64,000 bases of DNA from Metopolophium dirhodum (lineage: Eukaryota > Arthropoda > Insecta > Hemiptera > Aphididae): assembly GCF_019925205.1 (NCBI RefSeq), contig NC_083565.1:25076241-25140240 (forward strand), written 5' to 3'. A model generated the notes under the pieces. That model was given only the letters and a program-made list of their open reading frames with translations. It was not told where the DNA came from and did not search any database. The stretch's first letter is position 1; each line of letters begins with the position of its first letter. Below are positions 25,101-36,524 of this stretch, one piece after another. A program made the position numbers and the translations under genes.

Positions 25101-27805
25101 AAGTGGGTGGGCTGGAATTTTTTTTTCTAAAATCTGCCAAAAATAGAATTTTGATTTGCTAACTTCAAAAATTGATTTGCTATTATTTGCTAACTGTTTG
25201 CTAACTACCGGCGTTTGTTTGGAGACGATCGGACAAAGTGGGTGGGCTGGAATTTTTTTTTCTAAAATCGGCCAAAAATAGAATTTTGATTTGCTAACTT
25301 CAAAAATTGATTTGCTATTATTTGCTAACTGTTTGCTAACTACCGGCGTTTGTTTGGAGACGATCGGACAAAGTGGGTGGGCTGGAATTTTTTTTTCTAA
25401 AATCGGCCAAAAATAGAATTTTGATTTGCTAACTTCAAAAATTGATTTGCTATTATTTGCTAACTGTTTGCTAACTACCGGCGTTTGTTTGGAGACGATC
25501 GGACAAAGTGGGTGGGCTGGAATTTTTTTTTCTTAAATCGGCCAAAAATAGAATTTTGATTTGCTAACTTCAAAAATTGATTTGCTATTATTTGCTAACT
25601 GTTTGCTAACTAACGGCGTTTGTTTGGAGACGATCGGACAAAGTGGGTGGGCTGGAATTTTTTTTTCTAAAATCTGCCAAAAATAGAATTTTGATTTGCT
25701 AACTTCAAAAATTGATTTGCTATTATTTGCTAACTGTTTGCTAACTACCGGCGTTTGTTTGGAGACGATCGAACAAAGTGGGTGGGCTGGAATTTTTTTT
25801 TCTAAAATCGGCCAAAAATAGAATTTTGATTTGCTAACTTCAAAAATTGATTTGCTATTATTTGCTAACTGTTTGCTAACTACCGGCGTTTGTTTGGAGA
25901 CGATCGGACAAAGTGGGTGGGCTGGAATTTTTTTTTCTAAAATCGGCCAAAAATAGAATTTTGATTTGCTAACTTCAAAAATTGATTTGCTATTATTTGC
26001 TAACTGTTTGCTAACTACCGGCGTTTGTTTGGAGACGATCGGACAAAGTGGGTGGGCTGGAATTTTTTTTTCTAAAATCGGCCAAAAATAGAATTTTGAT
26101 TTGCTAACTTCAAAAATTGATTTGCTATTATTTGCTAACTGTTTGCTAACTACCGGCGTTTGTTTGGAGACGATCGGACAAAGTGGGTGGGCTGGAATTT
26201 TTTTTTCTAAAATCGGCCAAAAATAGAATTTTGATTTGCTAACTTCAAAAATTGATTTGCTATTATTTGCTAACTGTTTGCTAACTACCGGCGTTTGTTT
26301 GGAGACGATCGGACAAAGTGGGTGGGCTGGAATTTTTTTTTCTAAAATCGGCCAAAAATAGAATTTTGATTTGCTAACTTCAAAAATTGATTTGCTATTA
26401 TTTGCTAACTGTTTGCTAACTACCGGCGTTTGTTTGGAGACGATCGGACAAAGTGGGTGGGCTGGAATTTTTTTTTCTTAAATCGGCCAAAAATAGAATT
26501 TTGATTTGCTAACTTCAAAAATTGATTTGCTATTATTTGCTAACTGTTTGCTAACTAACGGCGTTTGTTTGGAGACGATCGGACAAAGTGGGTGGGCTGG
26601 AATTTTTTTTTCTAAAATCTGCCAAAAATAGAATTTTGATTTGCTAACTTCAAAAATTGATTTGCTATTATTTGCTAACTGTTTGCTAACTACCGGCGTT
26701 TGTTTGGAGACGATCGAACAAAGTGGGTGGGCTGGAATTTTTTTTTCTAAAATCGGCCAAAAATAGAATTTTGATTTGCTAACTTCAAAAATTGATTCGC
26801 TATTATTTGCTAACTGTTTGCTAACTACCGGCGTTTGTTTGGAGACGATCGGACAAAGTGGGTGGGCTGGAATTTTTTTTTCTAAAATCGGCCAAAAATA
26901 GAATTTTGATTTGCTAACTTCAAAAATTGATTTGCTATTATTTGCTAACTGTTTGCTAACTACCGGCGTTTGTTTGGAGACGATCGGACAAAGTGGGTGG
27001 GCTGGAATTTTTTTTTCTAAAATCGGCCAAAAATAGAATTTTGATTTGCTAACTTCAAAAATTGATTTGCTATTATTTGCTAACTGTTTGCTAACTACCG
27101 GCGTTTGTTTGGAGACGATCGGACAAAGTGGGTGGGCTGGAATTTTTTTTTCTAAAATCGGCCAAAAATAGAATTTTGATTTGCTAACTTCAAAAATTGA
27201 TTTGCTATTATTTGCTAACTGTTTGCTAACTACCGGCGTTTGTTTGGAGACGATCGGACAAAGTGGGTGGGCTGGAATTTTTTTTTCTAAAATCTGCCAA
27301 AAATAGAATTTTGATTTGCTAACTTCAAAAATTGATTTGCTATTATTTGCTAACTGTTTGCTAACTACCGGCGTTTGTTTGGAGACGATCGGACAAAGTG
27401 GGTGGGCTGGAATTTTTTTTTCTAAAATCTGCCAAAAATAGAATTTTGATTTGCTAACTTCAAAAATTGATTTGCTATTATTTGCTAACTGTTTGCTAAC
27501 TACCGGCGTTTGTTTGGAGACGATCGGACAAAGTGGGTGGGCTGGAATTTTTTTTTCTAAAATCTGCCAAAAATAGAATTTTGATTTGCTAACTTCAAAA
27601 ATTGATTTGCTATTATTTGCTAACTGTTTGCTAACTACCGGCGTTTGTTTGGAGACGATCGGACAAAGTGGGTGGGCTGGAATTTTTTTTTCTAAAATCT
27701 GCCAAAAATAGAATTTTGATTTGCTAACTTCAAAAATTGATTTGCTATTATTTGCTAACTGTTTGCTAACTACCGGCGTTTGTTTGGAGACGATCGGACA
27801 AAGTG
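19170..27805 (-). repeat. Right 135-bp satellite array, 64 units, higher-order pattern
   Basis: The array is the reverse orientation of the left array. Spacing between the first and last ACCGGCG landmarks is 63 periods of 135 bp plus one extra T at about 24440, giving 64 units. Most units are near identical. Recurrent variants come in a fixed order: CTTAAATCGG with TAACGGCG, then AAATCTGCC, then GATCGAACAAAG, then GATTCGCTATT. The block at 19861 recurs exactly ten units later at 21211, and again at varying distances (about 22966, 23776, 24857, 25532, 26477). This shows amplification in blocks. Confidence 0.95.
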
Positions 27806-27974
27806 GGTGGGTTACCTGAACTTGGCCCACCCAAATAAATAATGCTTATAACTGCCTCAAGAATGATTTGCTAACTTCTATAGTAAATTTGCTATTATTT
27901 GCTAACTATTTGCTAACTTTTGGTATTGGTTTGGGTCTTATCATAGAAAGTGGGTGGGTCAAATTCATGGACAT
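27806..27974 (-). repeat. Right terminal leader
   Basis: Inverted copy of 4552-4720. It ends CAAATTCATGGACAT and is followed at once by the ATAATATTT duplication. It differs from the left leader by only a few bases, while the arrays behind the two leaders differ threefold in length. Confidence 0.8.
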
Positions 27975-29395
27975 ATAATATTTTCCAAATATTTTGTCTT
28001 ATTTTGAGCTGTTTACGGACATTGTCAATTTCCATTTTTTTTAGTTTTTTTTTCTATAAATATCAATAATATTTTATCTGATGAGTAAAAAAGATTGAAA
28101 ATTTAATAGAAGGCTCCTAGGTTATTGTTTAAAAGGCAGATGAAAAAAATTAAAAATCCTTAGTCACTGTTTTTATTTATAACTATTTAAAGTTCAATAT
28201 AAAGTTAAATACGGAAAAATCACAAAATTAGCAAATTATTTTGAGTTGAGAATTCATAAACATTTTTCTTTTTTAATCTAATATTTGAAAATGTAATACA
28301 AGATTATCCATAAGTTTATCTACATGAATAGAAGAAAGTCAAATTAAATTTTTATGAGCATTTGAAATTCATATTATTACAACATTTGATATTCACTCGA
28401 TTTCTCATGTAACGATATTCTTATTTTGTTGTAATTAAAAAACGTATGACTGTAGATACTTGAAAATTTCACTGAATGTTTATATTAACATTTTATATAC
28501 ACGATAAAATAATGTCAGTTCTCAATTTTTTTTATTTTTTTTTTCTATAAATATAAATAAAATTTATTTGTTGGGTAGAAAATACGTGATAATTTTATGC
28601 AAGGCTCCTGATATATCTATTGTTACAATAACAGTTGAAAATACATAGGCTTTAATATTTTTCAACTGCTATTTAAACAACACATTAGGCGCATTGTATT
28701 AAATGTTGATGCTTTTTGGCCCAACGAATAAAAGTTATTAAAATTGATAGAAAAAAACTAAAAAATTATAATGTCAGTAAACAGTTTGAAACTTGGCAAA
28801 ATATTCGAATATTTTATGGTGCAGAATCTAAAAGCAAATGCTTGTATAATTTTTTTTTTTAAATTTTATGTATCTACAGTCATTCGTTTTAGAGTTACGC
28901 CCAAAACCAAAATTGACTTTGTCGATAACCGATTTGCATAAAAATTCCTTTATTTGTATGTTGTGTTCCCCGGCGCTTTTGAAAACTATTGGGAATATTA
29001 AATTTTGACTTCTAACTCGATTAACTTTCCCATCAAACAAGATACTTTTAAAGAAAATTGAAGAAGTTTTACTTAAAATCAATACAATTCATCGCTCCAC
29101 TCAGTATCTAAAAATGATTTTGTAGTTAAAAATTTATAAAATATTCAACTTTTGTAGCTAAGGATTGGAAATTTAAAACAAGGTTCCACGTAAATAAGTA
29201 AATATATAAATTACTTTATTCACAAGAATATCATCAAATATACTTAGTAATATCATAGGCCGACTGACATTTTTCGCTCAGAATCGTTTTTCTTATACAA
29301 TGATATTATATCATTGAATTCAAATTTAACACCATCCATTACAGTAACCCACTTGTAACTTACTGTACAGTAGAGCGACATCCACATACCCACCT
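27975..29395 (+). repeat. CR-A core, right part, continuation of 4158-4551
   Basis: After the ATAATATTT duplication the sequence continues TTCCAAATATTTTG as at the undisturbed site near 54715. It then runs through the standard CR-A middle and the CGCTCAGAATCGTTTTTCTT and TTGAATTCAAATTTAACACC blocks to the ACATCCACATACCCACC end. Confidence 0.8.
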
Positions 29396-30323
29396 AGTTT
29401 ATACTTATATTTTTTAGAATCTAAAAAAGGATATAAAATTCATCGAATAAAAAATTAAATATTTATAAAAAAAAACCCTGGTTGAATGAATATTAATATT
29501 TAATAAAAAAAAATCAGCTAATTATTAGAGAAAAAATTCATATTTAATTTTAATAAAAATCTAATAGGAATAATATCTAAAACTGATAAAAAGGCAGCTG
29601 AATAAGAAAAATTGATTTAAAAATAAAGTAATTTCAATAAAAAAAGAATAGTTAAATTAATAAAAAAAACTAAATACCATGCATTTTCTATGCAAATCAT
29701 ATTTTTTTTTCAATTATAATTTGTTTATTAAATTTAGAATTTTTTTACTAAATCTTTTTAAACTTTTTTAAGTATTTTTAAATACGATTTGATTATTTAA
29801 TTTTGATTTTCTTTTTACTTTACAATTTTTATTTGCAATAAATTTATAGATGTTAACCTTATGCGATTAAAAATGTATAGTAAAAAAATCAAAATCGAAT
29901 AAACAAATCATATTAAAAAAAAGGTTTAAAAAGTTGAAAAAAATTTCGTTTCAAAAAAATCTTATGTGAATAAAAAAAATCATTGAATAAACCAATTTTA
30001 AAGTAAATGAAAAATGATATTGAATAATAAAATTAAAATAGAATAAAAAAAATCTTACCTGAAATAAAAAGTCTAGTTGAATAAATCATCTATTATAAAT
30101 AGATTACAAATAAATATATTATAAATATAATTCATAAAAAGTTGAAAATTGTATTAATTGTTTTTTTTTTTTATAATTTTTATCAATTTTAATTATTAAT
30201 CATTAGCAACGAAAAAATAATTTCTTATAATGATAATTAAGAATAATAAAATAGAATTCCTGTCTTCATGCTAAATGCGTGTTAAAAGATGGGGAAGTTC
30301 AGTTATAGAAATTTGAAAAATTG
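29396..30323 (-). repeat. Long AT-rich terminal repeat, right arm
   Basis: Reverse complement of much of 3102-4157: the TTAATCATTAGCAACG, AAGTCTAGTTGAATAAATC and AAAAAGTTGAAAATTG blocks have inverted partners on the left. Its first half (29396-29960) is also shared in direct orientation with 55804-56338. No genes. Confidence 0.7.
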
Positions 30324-30752
30324 TATATTAAATTATTATGAACCTACTACCCTACTATTTCTAAACGTTTAAAAACGTAAAATTGTATTAAACCTATTAG
30401 GTACCTAAATGACATTTATTAATATGAAAAATACTTAAAATTTCAAAAAAGGGGGACTCTTATTCCCCACTTTTTTTTTGGATAGCGATGGTAGTTTTTG
30501 TGCACAAACGTCGGGACCGGGTGCACATTTCTGCACAAACGATGCACAAACGTTTGGCACATTCAAAAATTCAAATATTCAAAGTGGGGGGGCTACTGTT
30601 TCAATGGCCCCCCCTATTTTGTTTCTGGGATAGAGCTTACAGTTTTTGTGCACAAACGATTGGACTTGGTGCACATTTCTGCACAAACGATGCACAAACT
30701 TTTGGCGTGGTCGAAATTTCAAATTTTGAAAGTGGGGGGCCATTGAAATGGA
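30321..30752 (-). repeat. Right outer arm with a tandem extra terminal unit
   Basis: 30321-30614 mirrors 1070-1370. A second, diverged copy of the terminal unit follows at about 30615-30752, with the same order of GTTTTTGTGCACAAACG, GGTGCACATTTCTGCACAAA, GATGCACAAAC and a G-run with CCATTGAAA. The TGCACAAACG word therefore occurs five or six times at this end. Small open frames of 82-89 codons here are produced by the tandem unit. Confidence 0.75.
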
Positions 30753-30829
30753 CCTAGTATTTACAGTAATTTGTTTTTTAATTACAACAAAATAATAAAA
30801 TCGTTACATGAGAATTCGTTCAAATAGCC
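30753..30829 (-). repeat. CR-A piece beyond the outer arm
   Basis: AATTTGTTTTTTAATTACAA and the GTTACATGAGAA block match the middle of reversed CR-A. It probably continues the copy that stops at 1068, with some target sequence lost. Confidence 0.55.
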
Positions 30830-30912
30830 TCATCGGCTTCTACAAGAGTGATATTACGCCTTTGAAAATACTCAGATAAGTCTTCTAATTCATCTAAAGC
30901 TTTTACGTTTTA
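30830..30912 (-). pseudogene. hAT-type transposase fragment
   Basis: On the minus strand the segment reads VKALDELEDLSEYFQRRNIT followed by LVEADEA, about 27 residues. This is the pattern of the region before the zinc or helical part of TTF-type hAT transposases in insects (recollected family pattern, not aligned). There is no start or catalytic part, and both ends run into AT-rich DNA. A small relic. Confidence 0.5.
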
Positions 30913-31369
30913 ATAAAAAAGAGCTCATAATTTATAATTAAATTACTTAAAACTAAAAGTAAAACGCACCTCACATATATACGGATACGCTAAGTGTCCG
31001 ACCGGAGCAAAACACAGACTAAATATATTGTGACATTGTCACTTGTCAAGTATTGTCAAACTACAATTAAAATATAATTAGGCAGGTTAACACAATACAC
31101 ACATACAAATTACAGATAGTCGATAGATAGAGTTCGTTACAATTTATGACAGAATACGTCATCTATAGTAAATTGGGTATTTTTACGTTTTATTGCCTTT
31201 TATTGCGGTCACGGCTGTAACGTAAACCTAATGACAGGTGAAGCCTCTTGAACTTCTATACAAATTGAACTTCTCTCTATATTAAGTTTATTATATATTA
31301 ATATTCTATTTTGTCAAAAGGAAATTTTATAATTATAATCATCTAGATTGTGATACTGTTGATTTGAAA
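30913..31369. other. No gene seen
   Basis: AT-rich sequence between the hAT relic and the next CR-A copy, without terminal repeats or a useful open frame. Confidence 0.45.
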
Positions 31370-32312
31370 TTTTACTGACAATTTTATTGATATATATGGA
31401 AAACCAAACTAAAAAAATTGAAAACTGACGATGTCCGTAAACAGCCCAAATCGAGTCAAAATATTTTATGGTGTATAGAAAATGCTAATATAAATATTCA
31501 GTGAAATTTTCATGTATTTACAGTTATTCGTTTTTGAATAACAATAAATTAACAAAACCGCTACATGAGAAATAGGGTTAATACTTAATATCCAACATTT
31601 TTAATAAAGATAGACAAACTTATGAGGAATCTTGCATTACATTTTCAAATCTTAGATTTAAAAAGAGACATTTTTACTCAAAATAATTTATTAATTTTTG
31701 TGATTTTTCAGTATTTTGTCAAGATTTAAACCTTAAATGCGTATAAATAAAAACTGTGACTAAGGATTTTTAATATTTTTCAAATGACCTTGTAATAATA
31801 TAGAAGGCGCCTCGTATTAATTTGTCAAGCTTTTTTACCCAACAAATAAAGTTTTAATGACATTCATATAAAAAAAGGCTAATAAAATTGGAAAGAGAAA
31901 ATGTTCCTAAACAGTTCAAAACAAACCAAAATATTTTGAAAATTTTATCGTGTATATAAAATGCAAATATAAACAAACAGTGAAAACTTCATGTATTACA
32001 CTCTTTTGTTGTAGAGTTACACCCAAAACCGAAATTGATTTTGCGGAAACCTATTTTGCGTAAAAATTCCCGTTTTTCCTTAATTTTTATGTTGTTTTTC
32101 CCGGTGCTTTTGAAAACCTATTGGGAATTTTAAATCTCGACCTCCCCATTGCAGCAACAATATTCATTTTTCCATCGAACAAGATACTGAAGTTGAAAAT
32201 CGAAGCATTGTTTCGACTACTTATCGTGTACAAAGACCCCCCCCCCAAAAAAAAAAATAAAAAAAAAAATCTTTGTAAAATCAATAAATTCATAGTTTCA
32301 CTCAGAATCTAA
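31370..32312 (-). repeat. CR-A copy, reversed, partial
   Basis: Contains the reversed middle and start blocks (TTGAAAACTGACGATGTCCG, CCCGTTTTTCCTTAATTTTT) and ends at the CACTCAGAATCTAA start motif. The C9 and A runs near 32238-32270 lie at the position of the homopolymer tract in other copies. Confidence 0.75.
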
Positions 32313-32479
32313 TACACAATTATTATCATATCATTAAAAATGTTTCGTTATATGCTAATATGACATTTAGATTTTTTGCATCAGTGCTAATCGACATAAA
32401 ATAATTATTTTTATACATTATTTTATAAGGAAAATAATATATACACCATAGAACATTATATTATATTGTATTCATGTTG

Positions 32480-32965
32480 TAATTTTTGTATAAATTGCTT
32501 AGGGATTGAAACTCCGTTGAAGATCGGAAGTAAGTACCTAATTGTTGTCAATGTTATAAGATGATTAAAAATATTGTTTTTCCATAAAATAAATGTTTAA
32601 ATTGTAAAACATTTATACTTACCTAATTCATGCATAATCTTCATCTGAGTAAAAAAAAATTCGCTAAAAAAGTTACAATAAATAAAGAAAATGTATATTA
32701 TTTCAGATCATGTAGCTGACTATATGACTCTACGTCTTACTAAATGTAATACATGAATCTGATGCATAATATAATATTAATATTAAGTATTAATAATATT
32801 GGTTCTATATTAATTTTATATCCAATATAAAAAAAACTTATTTAAGTCTAACTGTTTTTATTTTTTAGATGATTACAGCCCATCTGATCATTGTACAGAT
32901 GTTCCGCTCGAATATAGTGGTGACGGTAACGATAAACCTAAATTAAAAATATTTACATTATAATT
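32480..32965 (+). other. Possible small-exon train, unassigned
   Basis: Three exon-like pieces have splice-like borders. First, TTGCTTAG followed by about 27 bases beginning GGATTGAAACTCC and ending before GTAAGTACC at about 32529. Second, TATTTCAG at about 32706. Third, TATTTTTTAG at about 32868 followed by a frame reading DDYSPSDHCTDVPLEYSGDG, which stops at a TAA near 32960. Very small exons are known for several aphid gene families. No family is recognised and the joining cannot be tested here. Confidence 0.25.
32575..32870. repeat. Repeat shared with the start of the window
   Basis: Direct counterpart of 1-295, about 32.5 kb apart, with the same order of blocks and moderate divergence. 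Confidence 0.6.
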
Positions 32966-33824
32966 TTTATTTTTATTACATTCTAGTAATTTACCGTTGT
33001 ACATCACACTGATATGATTTAAATTATATATATTTATTTATGAGAATTATAATCCTTGTTAGAATAAAAAAATCATACTTCGTTTTATTTGAAAAAACAT
33101 ATTTTTTCCATATTATATAGTTGTGTAAGTATTAATAAAGTATCGTAATCATTGTACATACTTTTTTTTATTATTAACACGTATGGACATTAAATTTCAC
33201 AATATTTGATATTGGTCGATTAATAAAACTACATTTTATATAGAAACAACTATAGGTTACGGGTTATGGAACTTGGAAGAAAAATGTTGGAGCAGTAAAA
33301 ATAATGGGTCAAAAGTTTTATATTACCCAGGCCGATAATTGACTCAATGGAAAACTTATTGGCCCACTCCCAGGTTCCTAATCTATCCAACCCAGTATTT
33401 TTTAACGAAACTAAGTTCAAACCGTAATGAAAACAGATAAATTTCCCTCGAAGCTAATGCAAAAATATTTAATAAGAACAAAATATTCACTTGGTGGACT
33501 GTTTTTGCGCATCTCGTTCATTTTAGGCTCATATGTGCCATTTATCAGGTTTCCTGCACTTTGCTAAGCCCTACACGCCTTGTTGGTGGTGCAAACATAT
33601 TTTCTTCTTTAAAAGAGATGTGTCTTTAAAAACTACAATGACTTGAAAACTAACTATAATAAACATCATAAAAACATCATAAAAACATATAAAGAAAAAC
33701 TAAGTTCTAAGACTAATTACAACGGAATGAATAATACAATAACTAGTTATCATAACTTATGACTTATGAGGTTATAACTACAAAAACTTGACCTTATTCG
33801 AGTTCATCACTTTCAGTGGATATA
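32966..33824. other. AT-rich DNA, no gene seen
   Basis: No motif, terminal repeat or open frame worth calling was seen. Confidence 0.45.
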
Positions 33825-33832
33825 GTACCTAC

Positions 33833-35233
33833 CAGTGTTAAGCCCAGATAACAAAAATAATGTCTAGATAAGATAAAGATAATTTCGTTAACAATTATCT
33901 AGATTTAGATTCAGATGATCATTTTTACTTTTATCTAGATAAAGATAAAGATACATATTTTTTTTATCTAGATATCATAATAGATATTTTTATTTTTTGT
34001 TTAAAATGCGCAAAAAATAAATATATTGCTTAATTATTTTATACAAATTCTTTTAGTATTTTACTATTTTAGGACCATTAATTTTAATAAGCAAATTTTT
34101 CTATGCAATTCCTTATTTTAATTGTTAAACAATGATTTATTTCTGTGTACCTACTTTTTTACTCCAATTCAAACATTTCAAACTGAATATGGAAATACTG
34201 TAAGACTTATTAATTTTTTTCAATCGTCACTAATTGGTAACTTATATTGTATTTTTTAAGAAGTCAAAACTTCAAACGCTATACCTACAATTATTATCCT
34301 AATTTAATAAATAATAATTGCATGTAAGTATCATTAAGATGACATCCACTTCAAAATAGAATAACATGTAATAAATTATAAAAAAACAATTGATAAAAAC
34401 ATTCTTACATGTTTTACAGCTAATATGGAAGTAGGTATACATAATTACGTTCAACGTTGAGTGACGACTGCGAATGAACGTTAGCAATTGAATAAGAATA
34501 TAATATTACTGTTTTCGAGATGTACCAATTATTATTATGTTCTGAGCTATTTATGTTCGATTTACTTTCCGGACACCGCCTCACTATCCAAAAACCAAGA
34601 TAATATTATTATTATAACGTGAAGTTGTGAACGTCTAGCGGGACAGTGCCGAATTCCGAAGATTATACTATACTATACTATAATTTATAATAATATACTA
34701 TAACTATATTATAGAGTATAGAATATTTCCATTACGAGTTCACAAAATAATGTGCGCTGCTGGACGAGGGTTTTACACTTTTACGTAATAACAATATTAT
34801 TTAGCTTTATATAAATAGATAAGAACGATATTATTTCATTGAAACCATTTCTATAAAATAGTAATCAACATTACACGAGAAACGTAATAATAAATAACAA
34901 AACACATTCGTATGAATATTATATTATTATAAATTATAATATTGTGATTTTATAGTATTAGATTGTTATTATCAATACAATTACTGCTATGAAAAAAATA
35001 AATATATTGACGTTTAATTCAGAAATAGTGTAATAATATTTTGTTTGATCAATGATTAGATAAAATTAAAAATTAAAAGTGCCAAACTACCAACAAATCA
35101 ATCGAAACCAAAAATTATTTATTTATCTAGATAGGTATACAGTTTATCTTAGACGACAATCAGATACCTAATATTTTATTTATCTAGATGAGATAAAGAT
35201 GCTGTAGTTTTATCTAGATACTGCTCAACACTG
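33833..35233. mobile_element. Non-autonomous hAT element, 1,401 bp
   Basis: The ends read CAGTGTTAAGC and CAGTGTTGAGC inward, a typical hAT terminus, and are flanked by a perfect 8-bp duplication GTACCTAC at 33825-33832 and 35234-35241. Subterminal regions on both sides carry many ATCTAGATA and AGATAAAGATA words, which are candidate transposase binding repeats. There is no transposase frame inside. Confidence 0.85.
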
Positions 35234-35363
35234 GTACCTACAGCCAACTTGATTGCTGATTGTTTGAACTCGGTTCCACAAGCATTACGTAGGTACAGTG
35301 ACAGCTCGTACAATTCCATTGGAGTCAGGGTGAATTTTGGTAACACGGATAGTTATGAAGCTA

Positions 35364-35452
35364 CTTAATCTATGCTTATAGCTAATAAGCTTAATCTATG
35401 ATAATAGCTAATAAGATTAATCTATGATAATAGATAATAAGCTTAATCGATG
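35364..35452. repeat. 26-bp tandem repeat, about 3.4 units
   Basis: Units read CTTAATCTATGATAATAGCT followed by AATAAG, with small changes between copies. Simple local amplification. Confidence 0.85.
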
Positions 35453-35903
35453 TTTCAAATAGTGAGGGCTAGAAAAATCTGCTGATGCTGTTCGTGTAAA
35501 GATACACGTACAGGTATTAAATAAAACCGTGTTCTATACCATTTGCTCAGATAGGCTGAACAAGTAAAGCGATTGTTTAATAGGAATAAATGATTAAATG
35601 AAAAAATATATTCAAGAATATAGAGAATTATATTTGTTTGTTTAAAAAAATTATTATAAAATGTATTATCTTAATATGAACTTTTGGTTTTACTCTTCAA
35701 ATTAGGTATTATATATAGTCAGCAAAAAGGAAAATGTTTAAACCTTTTATTCTAAACACTTTTAAATTGAATATGGATAATATACTAAGTTTATCTGATA
35801 TTTAAACTTTATACATAGGTATTTCTACCTAATGAAGCCATTAAAAATCGTTAAAAATTAAGCGGAAATCTTTCACTATGCAGTTATGCATAAAATATGT
35901 CTA

Positions 35904-36060
35904 AAGCCGGCTTTCCACGACACGCGTGGCTCGGCTCGAGGCTCGATCCAATTTTTTTCGGTTTCGTTTTTGATTACGGTTTCAGTTTCGGTTTTAAAAC
36001 GGTTTATACCAGTTTCAGAAATCGGCTTTGAAAACTGTTTCAAGCCCTGCTAAAAATCTT
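35904..36060. other. GC-richer block, possible MITE end
   Basis: GCCGGCTTTCCACGACACGC followed by GTGGCTCGGCTCGAGGCTCG stands out from the AT-rich surroundings and looks like one end of a short transposon. The partner end was not found. A TTTCGGTTTCG-rich stretch follows. Confidence 0.3.
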
Positions 36061-36102
36061 TTAAAAATACTCAAAATTAAATTATAGGTAATGACTAGGG
36101 TT

Positions 36103-36250
36103 CGGGACTTATTGCACACAAATTGTAGGAAATATGCATGCACATAATATGCAATATCATTACTAATGACTTAACATTTTCAAAAGTTTCAGTTTTACAA
36201 AAATTACATTTTATATAATTCATTGTTAACAAGTGTGTACCGCTCTGGTG
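36103..36250. mobile_element. hAT end fragment related to the next element
   Basis: It begins TAGGGTTCGGGACTTATTGC and contains TAATGACTTAACATTTT and AGTTTTACAAAAATTACATT, which recur at 36653-36710 in the next element. Only one end is present. Confidence 0.5.
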
Positions 36251-36524
36251 TACATTGTAGTTTTCGAGTATAATAAATTATCATTCTAATAATTAATGGA
36301 TGTCGGAAATTTGAATTCAATAGAAAAACATTGTATACAAGTCCGAAAAACGATTCTATTTGGAGCGGTGTGTCATCCTAGCTTACTTATAATATAAAAA
36401 AATCAAATAACATTATTATTAAAAATTGAAAATATCTCAAGAGTTAAGCCTATAAACTAAATACATTTCCCGTAAACTTTTTTTTTTATAAATAAAATTT
36501 TTACACAATGTACACGCTTATAAC

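Larger units (their letters stand above)
4552..27974 (+). mobile_element. 23.4-kb Foldback/NOF-type MULE with satellite terminal repeats
   Basis: Both ends read ATGTCCATGAATTTGACCC inward and are bounded by a 9-bp duplication. The terminal inverted repeats consist of a 170-bp unique-like leader followed by inverted arrays of a 135-bp satellite, about 2.85 kb on the left and 8.6 kb on the right. One gene lies between them, encoding a MULE-like transposase continuing into a ubiquitin-protease-like domain. Foldback/NOF elements of Drosophila are known for long tandem-repeat termini, 9-bp duplications and a MULE-like protein near 120 kDa. The protein here would be similar in size. The assignment is by architecture, not alignment. 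The interior also carries later insertions: a Harbinger relic, CR-A copies and a MITE. Confidence 0.75.

Noticed and set aside
30488..30757. Overlapping 82- and 89-codon frames
   Set aside because: Both come from the tandem terminal unit of the outer arm, where the repeated TGCACAAACG words give repetitive peptides.
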